In this document: piece after piece, positions 40,220 to 49,331 of the stretch | How positions within the stretch are numbered: the stretch's first letter is position 1 | Layout of the letters: every line of letters starts with the position of its first letter | Source: RYN-230 sp963770545 | GTDB taxonomy: Bacteria; Actinomycetota; Actinomycetes; Streptosporangiales; Streptosporangiaceae | NCBI GenBank assembly: GCA_963770545.1 | Contig: CAVYQF010000016.1 | Span: forward strand, 62,001-126,000 | Length of the DNA stretch: 64,000 bases | Direction: 5' to 3' | Translations under genes and position numbers: made by a program | The notes under the pieces: generated by a model | What the model was told of the DNA's origin: nothing | What the model saw: only the letters and a program-made list of their open reading frames with translations | The model's database searches: none

Positions 40220-40603
40220 TCAGGACTGCGAGTCGTAGCGGAAGCCGCCGATGAAGCGGCGGAACAGCCCGCCCTCCGGCGCCAGCGGCTCCTCGGGGGG
40301 CGGGGCCTGCGGGCGTTCCCGGCCTTCCGGCTGGTCGTAGTCGGCCCGCGCGATGGCGTCCACGACCTGCGCGTCGTCGAAGGCCTCCGAGCCAGGGATC
40401 TCCGGCACGAAGCCGACCAGGTCCCCGTCCTGGAGAACCTCAGCCTCCAGGGACGCTGTGCCTTCGTTGCCCCAGACCGCCTCACGGCGGTCGGGCAGTA
40501 CCACCCGCACCCCGTAAATGTCGATCCCGGCGTTCTCCAGATGCGCGTCGATGCCCCGCTCACGCAGAGCGTCGGCCACCCGTCGGGCCCGGTTCTCATC
40601 CAT
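40220..40603 (-). CDS. Hypothetical cytoplasmic protein
   Basis: A 127-residue protein from ATG 40601-40603. The N-terminal 60 residues look folded (RARRVADALRERGIDAHLENAGIDIYGVRVV, written in parts: VADALRERGIDAH, GIDIYGVRVVLPD). A Glu/Pro-rich linker follows (QPEGRERPQAPPPEEPLA) and the end is FRRFIGGFRYDSQS. No membrane helix. I do not recognise it. A strong hairpin follows it. Confidence 0.7.
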   Translation of the reverse strand: MDENRARRVADALRERGIDAHLENAGIDIYGVRVVLPDRREAVWGNEGTASLEAEVLQDGDLVGFVPEIPGSEAFDDAQVVDAIARADYDQPEGRERPQAPPPEEPLAPEGGLFRRFIGGFRYDSQS

Positions 40604-40686
40604 CCCGCCAACCTACCCGTGGCCAGCCGGCGCTTTACCCCGCGGCCCGGCCGCCGCCTTACCCCCGGCCCCCGCCCTCACCCAAG

Positions 40687-40784
40687 GCCCGGCCACTGTC
40701 TAACGCCGCGGGCCGGCCACTGCCTAACCCCACGGCCCGGCCACTGCCTAACCCGCGGCCCGGCCACTGCTTTACCCCCCGGCC
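40687..40784. repeat. 24-bp degenerate tandem repeat in the divergent intergenic region
   Basis: GGCCACTG recurs at 40691, 40715, 40739 and 40762 in units of 23-24 bp (about CCCGGCCACTGCCTAACCC). It lies in the 565-base gap 40604-41168 between the hypothetical gene and the nucleoside transport operon. I see no gene in that gap; the control region for the transport operon must lie there. Confidence 0.8.
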
Positions 40785-41168
40785 CTCCGGCGCCTTCACC
40801 CGAGGCCGGCCGGCGCGCCCCTCACCTGCGGCACTGGTCGGCTGGGGCGATGGCGGCCTCGTCGAAGCGCTGGCGGTCTCGTACCGGGCCAATTGATCAT
40901 TGGGTCCCTCTGGGCCGGACGGGCGGATTTCGATTTGGCAACGGGACGGCTGCGGCCGCCTGTCACCGCTTCCCTGGCCGCCCTACCAGGTCTAACCTGC
41001 GGACATCCCAGAGCGGGGCGTTTGGGATCTTCCCAGGTCCCGCGTACCGGGTGGAACGGGGGGCCACCGGCGGCCCTGCGGGTGGCGCGAGCCACCCCCG
41101 CAGAGAGGCGGCCGCAGCCGCACCTGTCGATGCAGGCGGTGTCAACCGCCCCGGATCAGGAGGTTTTC

Positions 41169-42266
41169 GTGAGACGCACGGTTCCGGCCATCGCGGCTTT
41201 CGGCGTGCTGGCGCTGCTCGCCGCGGCGTGTGGCAGTAACACGTCCGGCCCGTCTGGCTCGTCCAGCGCATCGAGCAGCGCGAAGGTGGCCAGCTTCAAG
41301 GGCTGCATGGTCACCGACACGGGCGGTATCGACGACCGCTCGTTCAACTCGTCCGCGTGGCAGGGCATGCAGCAGGCCCAGTCGGCCGACCCGAGCGGTG
41401 TCGCGGTGAAGTACCTGCAGTCCAGTTCGCAGAGCGACTACGTGCCGAACATCAACGCGTTCATCCAGCAGAAGTGCGGAATCATCGTGACCGTCGGCTT
41501 CCTGATGGGCAGCGCGACGCAGAGCGCGGCCAAGGCGCACTCGAGCCAGAAGATGGCGATCGTCGACTACAACTACACGCCGCCGCTGAAGAACGTGGAC
41601 GCGCTGCTGTTCAACACGGTTCAGGACGGCTTCCTGGGCGGCTACCTGGCCGCCGGGATGACCAAGACCGGGAAGGTGGCCACGTTCGGCGGGCAGAAGC
41701 TGCCCACGGTCACCATCTACATGGACGGGTTCTGGGACGGGGTCCAGTACTACAACGCCCAGCACCACAAGAACGTCAAGGTGCTCGGTTGGAGCGAGAA
41801 GACCCAGAACGGGAACTTCACCGGTGACTTCACCAACCAGACCAAGGGCCTGACGCTGACCAACACGTTCATCCAGGAAGGCGCCGACATCATCTTCCCG
41901 GTCGCCGGGAACGTCGGCCTGGGTGCGGCCAAGGCCGTGCAGACCGCCGACCAGCAGGGCCACAACGTCAACATGATGTGGGTGGACACCGACGGCTGCG
42001 TGAGCGCCGCGCAGTACTGCAAGTACTTCATCACCAGCGTGGAGAAGGGCATCCAGACCGCGGTGAAGACCGCGGTGCTCAACGCGGCCCACGGCACCTT
42101 CAAGGGCGGCAACTACATTGGCACGCTGGCCAACGGCGGGGTCACGCTCGCGCCGTACCACGACTTCGCCGGCAAGGTCCCGGCCGCGCTCCAGTCGGAG
42201 CTGGCCAAGGTGAAGACGGGTATCGAGAACGGAAGCATCAAGACACCCACCAAGAGCCCGGTGTAA
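41169..42266 (+). CDS. BMP-family nucleoside-binding lipoprotein
   Basis: A 365-residue substrate-binding protein. The signal peptide ends in the lipobox LLAAAC (Cys21) and is followed by a Ser-rich linker. CMVTDTGGIDDRSFNSSAWQGM is the hallmark of the BMP/PnrA family (with Asp-Asp-Arg-Ser-Phe-Asn), and DIIFPVAGNVGLGA and WVDTDGC are also typical. These proteins bind purine or other nucleosides for an ABC importer. GTG 41169 has AGGAGG five bases upstream. It heads the operon of transporter, phosphorylase and mutase genes. Confidence 0.95.
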   Translation: MRRTVPAIAAFGVLALLAAACGSNTSGPSGSSSASSSAKVASFKGCMVTDTGGIDDRSFNSSAWQGMQQAQSADPSGVAVKYLQSSSQSDYVPNINAFIQQKCGIIVTVGFLMGSATQSAAKAHSSQKMAIVDYNYTPPLKNVDALLFNTVQDGFLGGYLAAGMTKTGKVATFGGQKLPTVTIYMDGFWDGVQYYNAQHHKNVKVLGWSEKTQNGNFTGDFTNQTKGLTLTNTFIQEGADIIFPVAGNVGLGAAKAVQTADQQGHNVNMMWVDTDGCVSAAQYCKYFITSVEKGIQTAVKTAVLNAAHGTFKGGNYIGTLANGGVTLAPYHDFAGKVPAALQSELAKVKTGIENGSIKTPTKSPV

Positions 42267-42289
42267 CCCAGCCGGATAGGTTTGGCTGC

Positions 42290-42324
42290 GCGTGACCCGG
42301 GCGGGGACCCCGCCCGGGTCACGC
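42290..42324 (+). terminator. Intercistronic hairpin between binding-protein and ATPase genes
   Basis: A 17-bp perfect stem, 42290-42306 with 42308-42324, centred on one base. It sits 23 bases after the lipoprotein stop and 18 before the ATPase start. Such partial terminators give more binding protein than transporter. Confidence 0.75.
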
Positions 42325-42342
42325 TGGCGTGGGAGGCGTTGG

Positions 42343-44076
42343 GTGAAGCTTGAGCTGAAGGGGATCACGAAGCGCTACGGCAGCCTCGTGGCTAACGACC
42401 ACGTCGACCTGACCGTGGAACCGGGCCAGATCCACGCGCTGCTCGGCGAGAACGGCGCGGGCAAGACCACCCTGATGAACGTCCTGTTCGGACTGACCCA
42501 GCCGGACGAGGGCGGGATCCTGATCGACGGCCAGCCGCAGCACCTCGGCTCGCCGAGCCACGCGATCCAGGCCGGCATCGGCATGGTGCACCAGCACTTC
42601 ATGCTGGTCCCAGTGTTCACCGTGGCCGAGAACGTCACCCTGGGCATGGAGCGGACCCGCGCGCTCGGCCTGCTCGACCGCAAGCGGACCCGCCGGGACG
42701 TGCGCGAGCTGTCCGAACGGTACGGGCTGCAGGTCAACCCGGACGCGCTGGTCGAAGACCTCCCGGTGGGCGTCCAGCAGCGGGTGGAGATCGTCAAGGC
42801 CCTGCTGCGCGAGGCCAATGTGCTCATCCTGGATGAGCCCACCTCGGTGCTGACCCCCGGTGAGACCCAGGAACTGTTCCGGATCATGCGGGAACTGCGG
42901 GCTGGCGGCCGGTCCCTCGTGTTCATCTCGCACAAGCTCAAAGAGGTCCAGGAGATCGCCGATACCATCACGGTCATCCGCCGCGGCCAGGTGGTGGGCC
43001 AGCGGCCGCCGACCGCGAGCGACGCCGAACTGGCCTCGCTGATGGTCGGCCGGTCGGTGCAGCTGCGGGTGACCAAGCCACCGGCCAGGCCAGGCGAGGT
43101 CTGCCTGGACGTGCAGGGCCTCACGGTGGCGGGCGAGGAAGGCAGGCCTGCCCTGGACGCAGTGTCGTTCCAGGTCCGGGCGGGTGAGATCCTCGGCGTG
43201 GCCGGGGTGCAGGGCAACGGGCAGACCGAGCTGTGCGAGGCCTTGCTCGGCCTGCTGCCAGCGGCCGGCGGAGCGGTCCGGCTGGAGGGCCGGGACCTCA
43301 CCCGCGCCACCCCCCGGCAACGGCTACGCGCCGGGATCGGCTACATCCCCGAGGACCGCCAGGAAGACGGGCTGGTAGCCGGGTTCTCCGTGGCCGACAA
43401 CCTCGTCCTGGACGTGTATAACGAGCCGCCCTACTCGTCGGGGATCGCGCTGGACCTCGACACGATCCACCAGACCGCAGCCGAGCGGGTGACCGACTTC
43501 GACATCCGCACCACCTCGACCGCGACCCCGGCGGGCACGCTGTCCGGCGGCAACCAGCAGAAGGTCATCCTGGCCCGGGAGATCGGCCGGGACGTACGGC
43601 TGCTGGTGGCCAGCCAGCCGACCCGTGGCCTGGACGTGGGTTCCATCGAGTTCGTGCACCGTCGCATCGTGGAGGAGCGGGACCAGGGTGTGGCGGTGCT
43701 GATCATCTCGTCGGAACTGGACGAGATCTACGCCCTGTCCGACCGGATCGCGGTCATGTACGAGGGGAAGATCACCGGCTTCCGGGATCCCGACGTCCCG
43801 GCGGAGGAACTCGGCATGCTGATGGCCGGCGCGACCGACGCCGACGCGGCCGCGGCGGGCCACGGCGAGGATCTGGGCGCGGCCGGCGCCGAGACCGGCC
43901 TCATGGCCTCCGGCCTGCTGGGCGTCGGCATCCCGGATACCGGGCCGCCCGCCGACGCAGCGCCCGCAGACGCAGCGCCCATCGATCCCGCGCCCGCGGA
44001 TGCAGCGCCCGCCGATGCGGCGCCCATCGATCCAGGGGACGGCGACCCGGCGGACGACGGAGGTGAGCCCGAATGA
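42343..44076 (+). CDS. Nucleoside ABC importer ATPase with two nucleotide-binding domains
   Basis: A 577-residue protein. The first domain has Walker A GENGAGKTTLM, LPVGVQQRVEI as signature region and VLILDEPTSVL. The second has a degenerate Walker A (GVQGNGQTEL), signature LSGGNQQKVILARE and LLVASQPTRGLD, as usual for RbsA-type proteins and for the importers paired with BMP proteins. The last 65 residues are an Asp/Ala/Pro tail with PADAAP repeats. GTG 42343 has GGGAGG six bases upstream. Its stop overlaps the permease start as ATGA (44073-44076). Confidence 0.95.
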   Translation: MKLELKGITKRYGSLVANDHVDLTVEPGQIHALLGENGAGKTTLMNVLFGLTQPDEGGILIDGQPQHLGSPSHAIQAGIGMVHQHFMLVPVFTVAENVTLGMERTRALGLLDRKRTRRDVRELSERYGLQVNPDALVEDLPVGVQQRVEIVKALLREANVLILDEPTSVLTPGETQELFRIMRELRAGGRSLVFISHKLKEVQEIADTITVIRRGQVVGQRPPTASDAELASLMVGRSVQLRVTKPPARPGEVCLDVQGLTVAGEEGRPALDAVSFQVRAGEILGVAGVQGNGQTELCEALLGLLPAAGGAVRLEGRDLTRATPRQRLRAGIGYIPEDRQEDGLVAGFSVADNLVLDVYNEPPYSSGIALDLDTIHQTAAERVTDFDIRTTSTATPAGTLSGGNQQKVILAREIGRDVRLLVASQPTRGLDVGSIEFVHRRIVEERDQGVAVLIISSELDEIYALSDRIAVMYEGKITGFRDPDVPAEELGMLMAGATDADAAAAGHGEDLGAAGAETGLMASGLLGVGIPDTGPPADAAPADAAPIDPAPADAAPADAAPIDPGDGDPADDGGEPE

Positions 44077-45398
44077 GCGAGCCAGCATCGCCCCCGACAC
44101 CAGCGGCCGCCGAGCCCGCGCCCGATCAGGGCAGTCCGGCCCCGCGCGGCCGGGGACAGTTCGGACGCACCGTGATCGACGCCATCCTCGAGGGCAACTC
44201 GGTGGTGGTCACGATCCTGGCCATCGCGGTGGCCATGGTCCTGGGCGGCCTGCTGATCGCCTTCACCGACCCGGATGTGCTGCGGGCATGGGGATCCTTC
44301 TTCTCAGACCCCGGCAACGCCATCGCTCAGGCCTGGGATACCGCCTGGGGCGCTTACGTCGCCATGTTCGAGGGCGCGATCATCAACCCGCACACGGTCG
44401 CGGCCGTGTTCAACCAGGCGTCCCTGGCCACCGCGCTGCACAACGGCTACATCAGCGCGGTGTTCAATCCGCTGTCCGAAACCGCGGTCAACGCCACGCC
44501 GCTGATCCTCACCGGCCTGTCGGTGGGCCTGGCCTTCCGCGCCGGCCTGTTCAACATCGGGGCGGCCGGCCAGTGGATCGGCGGCGCGATCGTGGCCACC
44601 TGGCTCGGTTTCGGGGTGAGCCTGCCGCCGGTCATCCATGTGATCGTCTGTATCATCGGCGCGTTCGCCGGCGGGGCGGTGATCGGCTGGATCGTCGGTG
44701 AGCTGAAGGCCCGCACCGGGGCGCACGAGGTCGTCGTGACGATCATGCTCAACTACGTCATGTACTACTTCCTGGCCTACATCCTGGGCACCAGCGCGCT
44801 GCAGCAGCCGCACAGCACCAACCTGATCAGCCCGGTGGTCGCGATCGACTCGCGGCTCTGGCACATCGCCGGCCCCAGCCTGCGGATCAACACCGGATTC
44901 CTCCTCGCCCTGGCCGCCGCGGTCGGGGTCTGGTGGCTGCTGGAGCGCAGCACGACCGGCTTCGAGTTCCGCACGGTCGGCGCCAACCCGAGCGCAGCCC
45001 GGACCGCGGGGATGAGCGTGGAGCGCAGCTGGGTCCTGGTCATGCTGCTGGCGGGCGGCCTGGCCGGCCTGGCGGCCTGCACGGTCATCCAGGGCACTGA
45101 CTACCAGCTGAACTTCCAGAGCTACGGCACCTACGGATTCGACGGCATCACCGTGGCCCTGCTCGGCCGGGCCCGGCCGCTGGGCATCGTGCTGTCCGCG
45201 CTGCTGTTCGGCGCGCTGCACGCCGGCGGCGTGCAGATGCAGGCGGCCACCCAGATTCCGGTCAACATCGTCACCGTCATCCAGTCCCTCATCGTCCTGT
45301 TCGTCGCCGCGCCGCCGCTGATCCGGGCCATGTTCCGGCTGCGCCGGGCCCGGGCGCGCGGCCTGAGCGAGAGCGTCGCCAAAGGGTGGAACGCATGA
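44073..45398 (+). CDS. Nucleoside ABC importer permease, first subunit
   Basis: A 441-residue polytopic permease. The N-terminal 45 residues are Pro/Ala-rich. Typical family segments are ATPLILTGLSVGLAFRAGLFNIGAAGQ, ARTGAHEVVVTIMLNYVMYY, FEFRTVGANPSAARTAGMSV and TYGFDGITVALLGRARPLGI. It pairs with the next permease to form the channel of the BMP-type importer. ATGA overlaps at both ends indicate coupled translation. Confidence 0.95.
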   Translation: MSEPASPPTPAAAEPAPDQGSPAPRGRGQFGRTVIDAILEGNSVVVTILAIAVAMVLGGLLIAFTDPDVLRAWGSFFSDPGNAIAQAWDTAWGAYVAMFEGAIINPHTVAAVFNQASLATALHNGYISAVFNPLSETAVNATPLILTGLSVGLAFRAGLFNIGAAGQWIGGAIVATWLGFGVSLPPVIHVIVCIIGAFAGGAVIGWIVGELKARTGAHEVVVTIMLNYVMYYFLAYILGTSALQQPHSTNLISPVVAIDSRLWHIAGPSLRINTGFLLALAAAVGVWWLLERSTTGFEFRTVGANPSAARTAGMSVERSWVLVMLLAGGLAGLAACTVIQGTDYQLNFQSYGTYGFDGITVALLGRARPLGIVLSALLFGALHAGGVQMQAATQIPVNIVTVIQSLIVLFVAAPPLIRAMFRLRRARARGLSESVAKGWNA

Positions 45399-46663
45399 CC
45401 ACGCTGACCACGACCGTCCGCTCGACGATGGCGGTCAACCGGACGCTGATTGCCTCGGCCACCTTCGTGGCCTTCGGCCTGGCCGACATCCTGCTGTTCG
45501 GCCTGTTCAGTCACGGCGACGCGACGTTCGTGTTCGCCCAGTATGGCGCGAAGGTCGGCGTGCCCAACCTGGTGCTGCCCGCGGCCGCGGTGTGCTACGC
45601 GCTCGGCGCGGTCTCGATCGTGATCGGGGTGGTGCGGGCGACGATGCCGTTGTCCCGGGCCGGGCGCCGGGCCTGCATCGCCGGCGCGGTCCTGTGCTTC
45701 ATCGTCTCCCTGCTCTGCTGGGCCGACGCGGGGAACTCCACCGGGCTGAACGTCATCAACCTGCTGCAGGGCACGCTGGTCTACTCGATCCCGCTGATTC
45801 TCGGCGCCCTGGCCGGCTGCATGTGCGAGCGGTCCGGGGTGATCAACATCGCCATCGAGGGGCAACTGCTCGTCGGCGCGTTCGCTGCGGCCGTGATCAC
45901 CAGCGCCTTCAGCTCGCTCTGGCTCGGGCTGATCGCCGGCTCGCTGGCCGGCGGCCTGCTCGGCGGGGTGCTCGCCGTGTTCGCCATCAAGTTCCTGGTC
46001 AACCAGATCGTCCTCGGCGTGGTGCTGAACGTGTTCGCCTCCGGGCTGACCGGCTACCTGTACGACCGGGCCCTGGTCCCGTACCAGAACCGGCTGAACT
46101 CGCCCGTCACGTTCGACAGCGTGAAGATCCCGCTGCTGGGTGATATCCCCATCATCGGCCCGGTGTTCTTCGACTCGACGATCTTCCTGTACATCACCTA
46201 CGCGATGATCGCCCTGGTCCAGGTGGGCCTGTTCCGCACCCGGTGGGGGCTGCGGGTCCGGGCGGTGGGCGAGCATCCGACCGCGGCCGACACCGTGGGC
46301 ATCAAGGTGCTGGCCACCCGGTACCGGAACGTCCTCATGGGCGGGCTGATCGCCGGGATCGGCGGGGCCTTCCTGACCATCGGGCAGGTGGGCTCGTTCG
46401 GCAAGGACATGTCGTCTGGTGAGGGCTACATCGCGCTGGCCGCGATGATCTTCGGCCGGTGGACGCCGCTGGGCGCGACCGCGGCCGCCCTGCTGTTCGG
46501 CTTCTCGACCTCGCTGCAGTCCATCCTGGCCACGCTCAACGTGCCCATCCCCTCGAACATCCTGCTGATGGCCCCGTACCTGGTCACGATCGTCGCGGTG
46601 GCGGGCCTGGTCGGCAAGGTCCGCCCGCCCAAGGCCGACGGGCAACCGTACGTGAAAGCATGA
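45395..46663 (+). CDS. Nucleoside ABC importer permease, second subunit
   Basis: A 422-residue polytopic permease starting at ATG 45395, which overlaps the previous stop as ATGA; an upstream in-frame start at 45386 is less likely. Family segments: GTLVYSIPLILGALAGCMCERSGVINIAIEGQ, written in parts as IPLILGALAG and ERSGVINIAIEGQLL, then FLVNQIVLGVVLNVFASGL, LRVRAVGEHPTAADTVGI and EGYIALAAMIFGRWTP. It completes the importer. Confidence 0.95.
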   Translation: MTTLTTTVRSTMAVNRTLIASATFVAFGLADILLFGLFSHGDATFVFAQYGAKVGVPNLVLPAAAVCYALGAVSIVIGVVRATMPLSRAGRRACIAGAVLCFIVSLLCWADAGNSTGLNVINLLQGTLVYSIPLILGALAGCMCERSGVINIAIEGQLLVGAFAAAVITSAFSSLWLGLIAGSLAGGLLGGVLAVFAIKFLVNQIVLGVVLNVFASGLTGYLYDRALVPYQNRLNSPVTFDSVKIPLLGDIPIIGPVFFDSTIFLYITYAMIALVQVGLFRTRWGLRVRAVGEHPTAADTVGIKVLATRYRNVLMGGLIAGIGGAFLTIGQVGSFGKDMSSGEGYIALAAMIFGRWTPLGATAAALLFGFSTSLQSILATLNVPIPSNILLMAPYLVTIVAVAGLVGKVRPPKADGQPYVKA

Positions 46664-46700
46664 CCGGGCAGGAGATCTTGAGGCCAGCAGGGAACAGGGC

Positions 46701-47537
46701 ATGACAAATCCGTTCGCGGACGCGGCGTCCAGTGCGGCGCGGCTCGCCGAGCTGACCGGGCAGTCCAGGCACGACGTGGCCGTCGTCCTAGGCTCCGGAT
46801 GGTCCCCGGCCGCCGACGCGCTGGCCAGCGGCCTGGGTGCCACTGTCACCGAGGTCCCCGTCGCCGACCTGGGCGGCTTCCCGCCCTCGACCGTGCCTGG
46901 CCACGCCGGCCTGGCCCTGTCCTTGGTGACGCCGGGGCTGCGGCTGCTTGCGCTGGTCGGCCGGGTGCACCTGTACGAGGGTCATCAGCCCAGCGTGGTC
47001 GTGCACGGCGTGCGGACCGCGGTGGCGGCCGGCTGCCGGGTCGTCGCGCTGACCAATGCGGCGGGCGGCATCGCGGCGGGCTTCAGTGTGGGCCAGCCGG
47101 TCCTGGTCCGCGACCACCTCAACCTCACCGGCCGGTCCCCGCTCGCCGGGCCGGGCGCGCCGCCGGACGGGTACCCGTCCCGGTTCACCGACCTCACCGA
47201 CCTGTACTCGGCCCGGCTGCGGGCCCTGGCCCGGGAGGCCGACCCCAGCCTGGCCGAGGGGGTGTACGCGGCCATGCCCGGCCCGCACTACGAGACGCCC
47301 GCCGAGATCCGGATGCTCGCCACCGTGGGCGCCGACCTGGTCGGCATGTCCACCGTGCTGGAAGCGATCGCGGCCCGCCACCTCGGCGCGGAGGTGCTGG
47401 CTATCTCGCTGGTCACCAACCCCGCGGCCGGCCTGGCGGCGGCAGGACTCGATCACACCGACGTGGTCGCGGCGGGGCAGGCTGCCGCGGGCCGGATGGG
47501 CGCCTTGCTGGCTCAGGTGCTGCCCCGGACGATATGA
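46701..47537 (+). CDS. Purine nucleoside phosphorylase
   Basis: A 278-residue enzyme of the trimeric class. It converts inosine or guanosine and phosphate to the base and (deoxy)ribose 1-phosphate. Seen: VVLGSGWSPAADAL at the N-terminus, STVPGHAGLAL (phosphate binding), GRVHLYEGH, LTNAAGGIAAGFSVGQPVLVRDHLN, PGPHYETPAEIRML and VGMSTVLEAIAARH. Its stop overlaps the start of the mutase gene as ATGA (47534-47537). The enzyme links the importer to sugar-phosphate metabolism. Confidence 0.94.
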   Translation: MTNPFADAASSAARLAELTGQSRHDVAVVLGSGWSPAADALASGLGATVTEVPVADLGGFPPSTVPGHAGLALSLVTPGLRLLALVGRVHLYEGHQPSVVVHGVRTAVAAGCRVVALTNAAGGIAAGFSVGQPVLVRDHLNLTGRSPLAGPGAPPDGYPSRFTDLTDLYSARLRALAREADPSLAEGVYAAMPGPHYETPAEIRMLATVGADLVGMSTVLEAIAARHLGAEVLAISLVTNPAAGLAAAGLDHTDVVAAGQAAAGRMGALLAQVLPRTI

Positions 47538-49330
47538 CCCCGGACACGATTCCTGGTTCGCCGCTCCCGGCCGACCTGGCGGAGCGGGTCCGGGCCTGGA
47601 TCACCGACGACCCGGACGCCGCGGACCGCACCGAGCTGCAGGACCTGCTCGATGCGGCCGCCCGGGGGGACACACCCGGCGAGGCGGCCGCCGCGGATCT
47701 GGCGGACCGGTTCGCGGGCCGGCTCGAGTTTGGCACCGCGGGCCTGCGCGGCGCGATGGGGGCGGGCCCGAACCGGATGAACCGCGCCGTGGTCCGGGCC
47801 GCGACCGCCGGGCTGGCCCGCTGGCTGCTCGAGCACCAGCCGCCCGGGACGGGAGTGGTCCTCGGCTGGGACGCCCGGCATCGTTCGGCGGAGTTCGCCG
47901 GCGAGGCCGCGGCGGTGCTGACCGGGGCGGGCATCCCCGTGCACCTGCTGCCCGGCCGCAGCCCCACGCCCCTGCTGGCGTTCGCGATCCGGCATCTGTC
48001 CACCGCGGCCGGCGTGATGATCACGGCGAGCCACAACCCGCCTGCGGACAACGGCTACAAGCTTTACCTGGGCGACGGCGCGCAGATCATCCCGCCCGTG
48101 GACACCGAGATCGAGGCCGCGATCCGCAGCCTGGGCCCGCTGCCGCAGATCCCGCTGGGGCCAGACGAAGGCCCGCTGATCACCAGGCACGGGGACGAGA
48201 TCGCCCAGGCCTACCTGGACGCGATCCTGGCCGTTTCCCCCGGTGTACCGCCTCCGGCCGGCCGCGTGCGGGACGTGCGCGTGGTCTACACGTCGCTGCA
48301 CGGGGTGGCGGGCCCGTTGATGCTGCGGGCCATCGAGCGGGCCGGGTACCCGGCGCCGTACGTGGTGCCCGCGCAGGCCGCGCCGGACCCGGACTTCCCC
48401 ACGGTGTCCTTCCCCAATCCGGAGGAACCCGGGGCGCTCGACCTCGCGCTGGCCGACGCCCGCCGCCTGGGGGCCGACCTGGTGCTGGCCAGTGACCCCG
48501 ACGGTGACCGGCTCGCGGTAGCGGTCCCCGACCCGGAGGCCAGCGGCGGCTGGCGGAAGCTCACCGGCGATCAGGTGGGGGGGCTGCTCGGCGCGTTCGT
48601 GCTCAACGCGGCTCCCGGCCAGGCACCTCGGGTCCAGCCCGCCCCCGGCCAGTCAGCCCCCGGCCAGTCAGCCTCCGGGGCGCGGCTGGCCGCGACCACC
48701 GTGGTGTCGTCGTCGCTGCTATCCAAGATCGCCAACTCAGCCGGGGCCCGTTACGCGGAGACCCTTACTGGCTTCAAGTGGATCGTCCGGGCCGCGGATC
48801 ACCAGCCCGGGGCGCGGTTCGTATTCGGATACGAGGAAGCGCTCGGGTACGCGGTCGGCCACGTGGTGCGGGATAAGGACGGGATCAGCGCCGCGATCGC
48901 CCTGCTCGGGCTGGCGGCGCGGGCCTGGACGGCCGGGCAGTCGCTGCTGGATCGCTGGGATGCGCTGGAGGAGGCGCACGGGGTGCACCTGACCGCGCAG
49001 CTCACGCTGCCAACCCGGGCGCCCGGGGAGATCATGGCCGGGCTGCGGGCCGCAGCGCCAGGCGCCCTGGGCGAGTTCCCGGTCCGCAGCATCAGCGATC
49101 TGGCCCCCGGGGGCGCGGAGCTGCCACCCACGGACGCGCTCATTTTCCGGCTGGATGACGGCCGGGTCGTGTTGCGGCCCAGCGGCACCGAACCCAAGCT
49201 CAAGGCCTACCTGGAGGTCACCGAACCGGTCGCGCCTGGCGGCCTGGCCGAGGCCCGCTACCGGGCCGAGGCCCGGATGACCCCGCTGCGCGCCGCCGTC
49301 CGGACCCTGCTGACCCCCGCCCCGTCGTAG
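47534..49330 (+). CDS. Phosphomannomutase/phosphopentomutase-like alpha-D-phosphohexomutase
   Basis: A 598-residue protein with all four motifs of the superfamily: the phosphoserine loop MITASHNPPADNGYK, the metal loop DPDGDRLAV, the sugar-specificity segment FGYEEALGYAVG and the phosphate loop RPSGTEPKLKAYLE. The N-terminus FGTAGLRGAMGAGPNRMN is also typical. In this setting it probably interconverts (deoxy)ribose 1- and 5-phosphates after the phosphorylases, although members can act on mannose or glucose phosphates. A Pro/Gln/Ala insert with APGQSAPGQSA precedes LAATTVVSSSLLSKIA. Confidence 0.92.
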   Translation: MTPDTIPGSPLPADLAERVRAWITDDPDAADRTELQDLLDAAARGDTPGEAAAADLADRFAGRLEFGTAGLRGAMGAGPNRMNRAVVRAATAGLARWLLEHQPPGTGVVLGWDARHRSAEFAGEAAAVLTGAGIPVHLLPGRSPTPLLAFAIRHLSTAAGVMITASHNPPADNGYKLYLGDGAQIIPPVDTEIEAAIRSLGPLPQIPLGPDEGPLITRHGDEIAQAYLDAILAVSPGVPPPAGRVRDVRVVYTSLHGVAGPLMLRAIERAGYPAPYVVPAQAAPDPDFPTVSFPNPEEPGALDLALADARRLGADLVLASDPDGDRLAVAVPDPEASGGWRKLTGDQVGGLLGAFVLNAAPGQAPRVQPAPGQSAPGQSASGARLAATTVVSSSLLSKIANSAGARYAETLTGFKWIVRAADHQPGARFVFGYEEALGYAVGHVVRDKDGISAAIALLGLAARAWTAGQSLLDRWDALEEAHGVHLTAQLTLPTRAPGEIMAGLRAAAPGALGEFPVRSISDLAPGGAELPPTDALIFRLDDGRVVLRPSGTEPKLKAYLEVTEPVAPGGLAEARYRAEARMTPLRAAVRTLLTPAPS

Positions 49331-49331
49331 G

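Noticed and set aside
45131..46849. A 572-residue open frame on the minus strand across the permease genes
   Set aside because: It is antisense to recognisable permease subunits, has no motif and shows the Arg/Gln/Gly/Asp bias of shadow frames.
46799..47533. In-frame upstream extension of the mutase gene across the nucleoside phosphorylase gene
   Set aside because: The extension is Arg/Pro/Gly-rich and overlaps a clear enzyme; the ATG at 47534 overlapping the phosphorylase stop is the sensible start.
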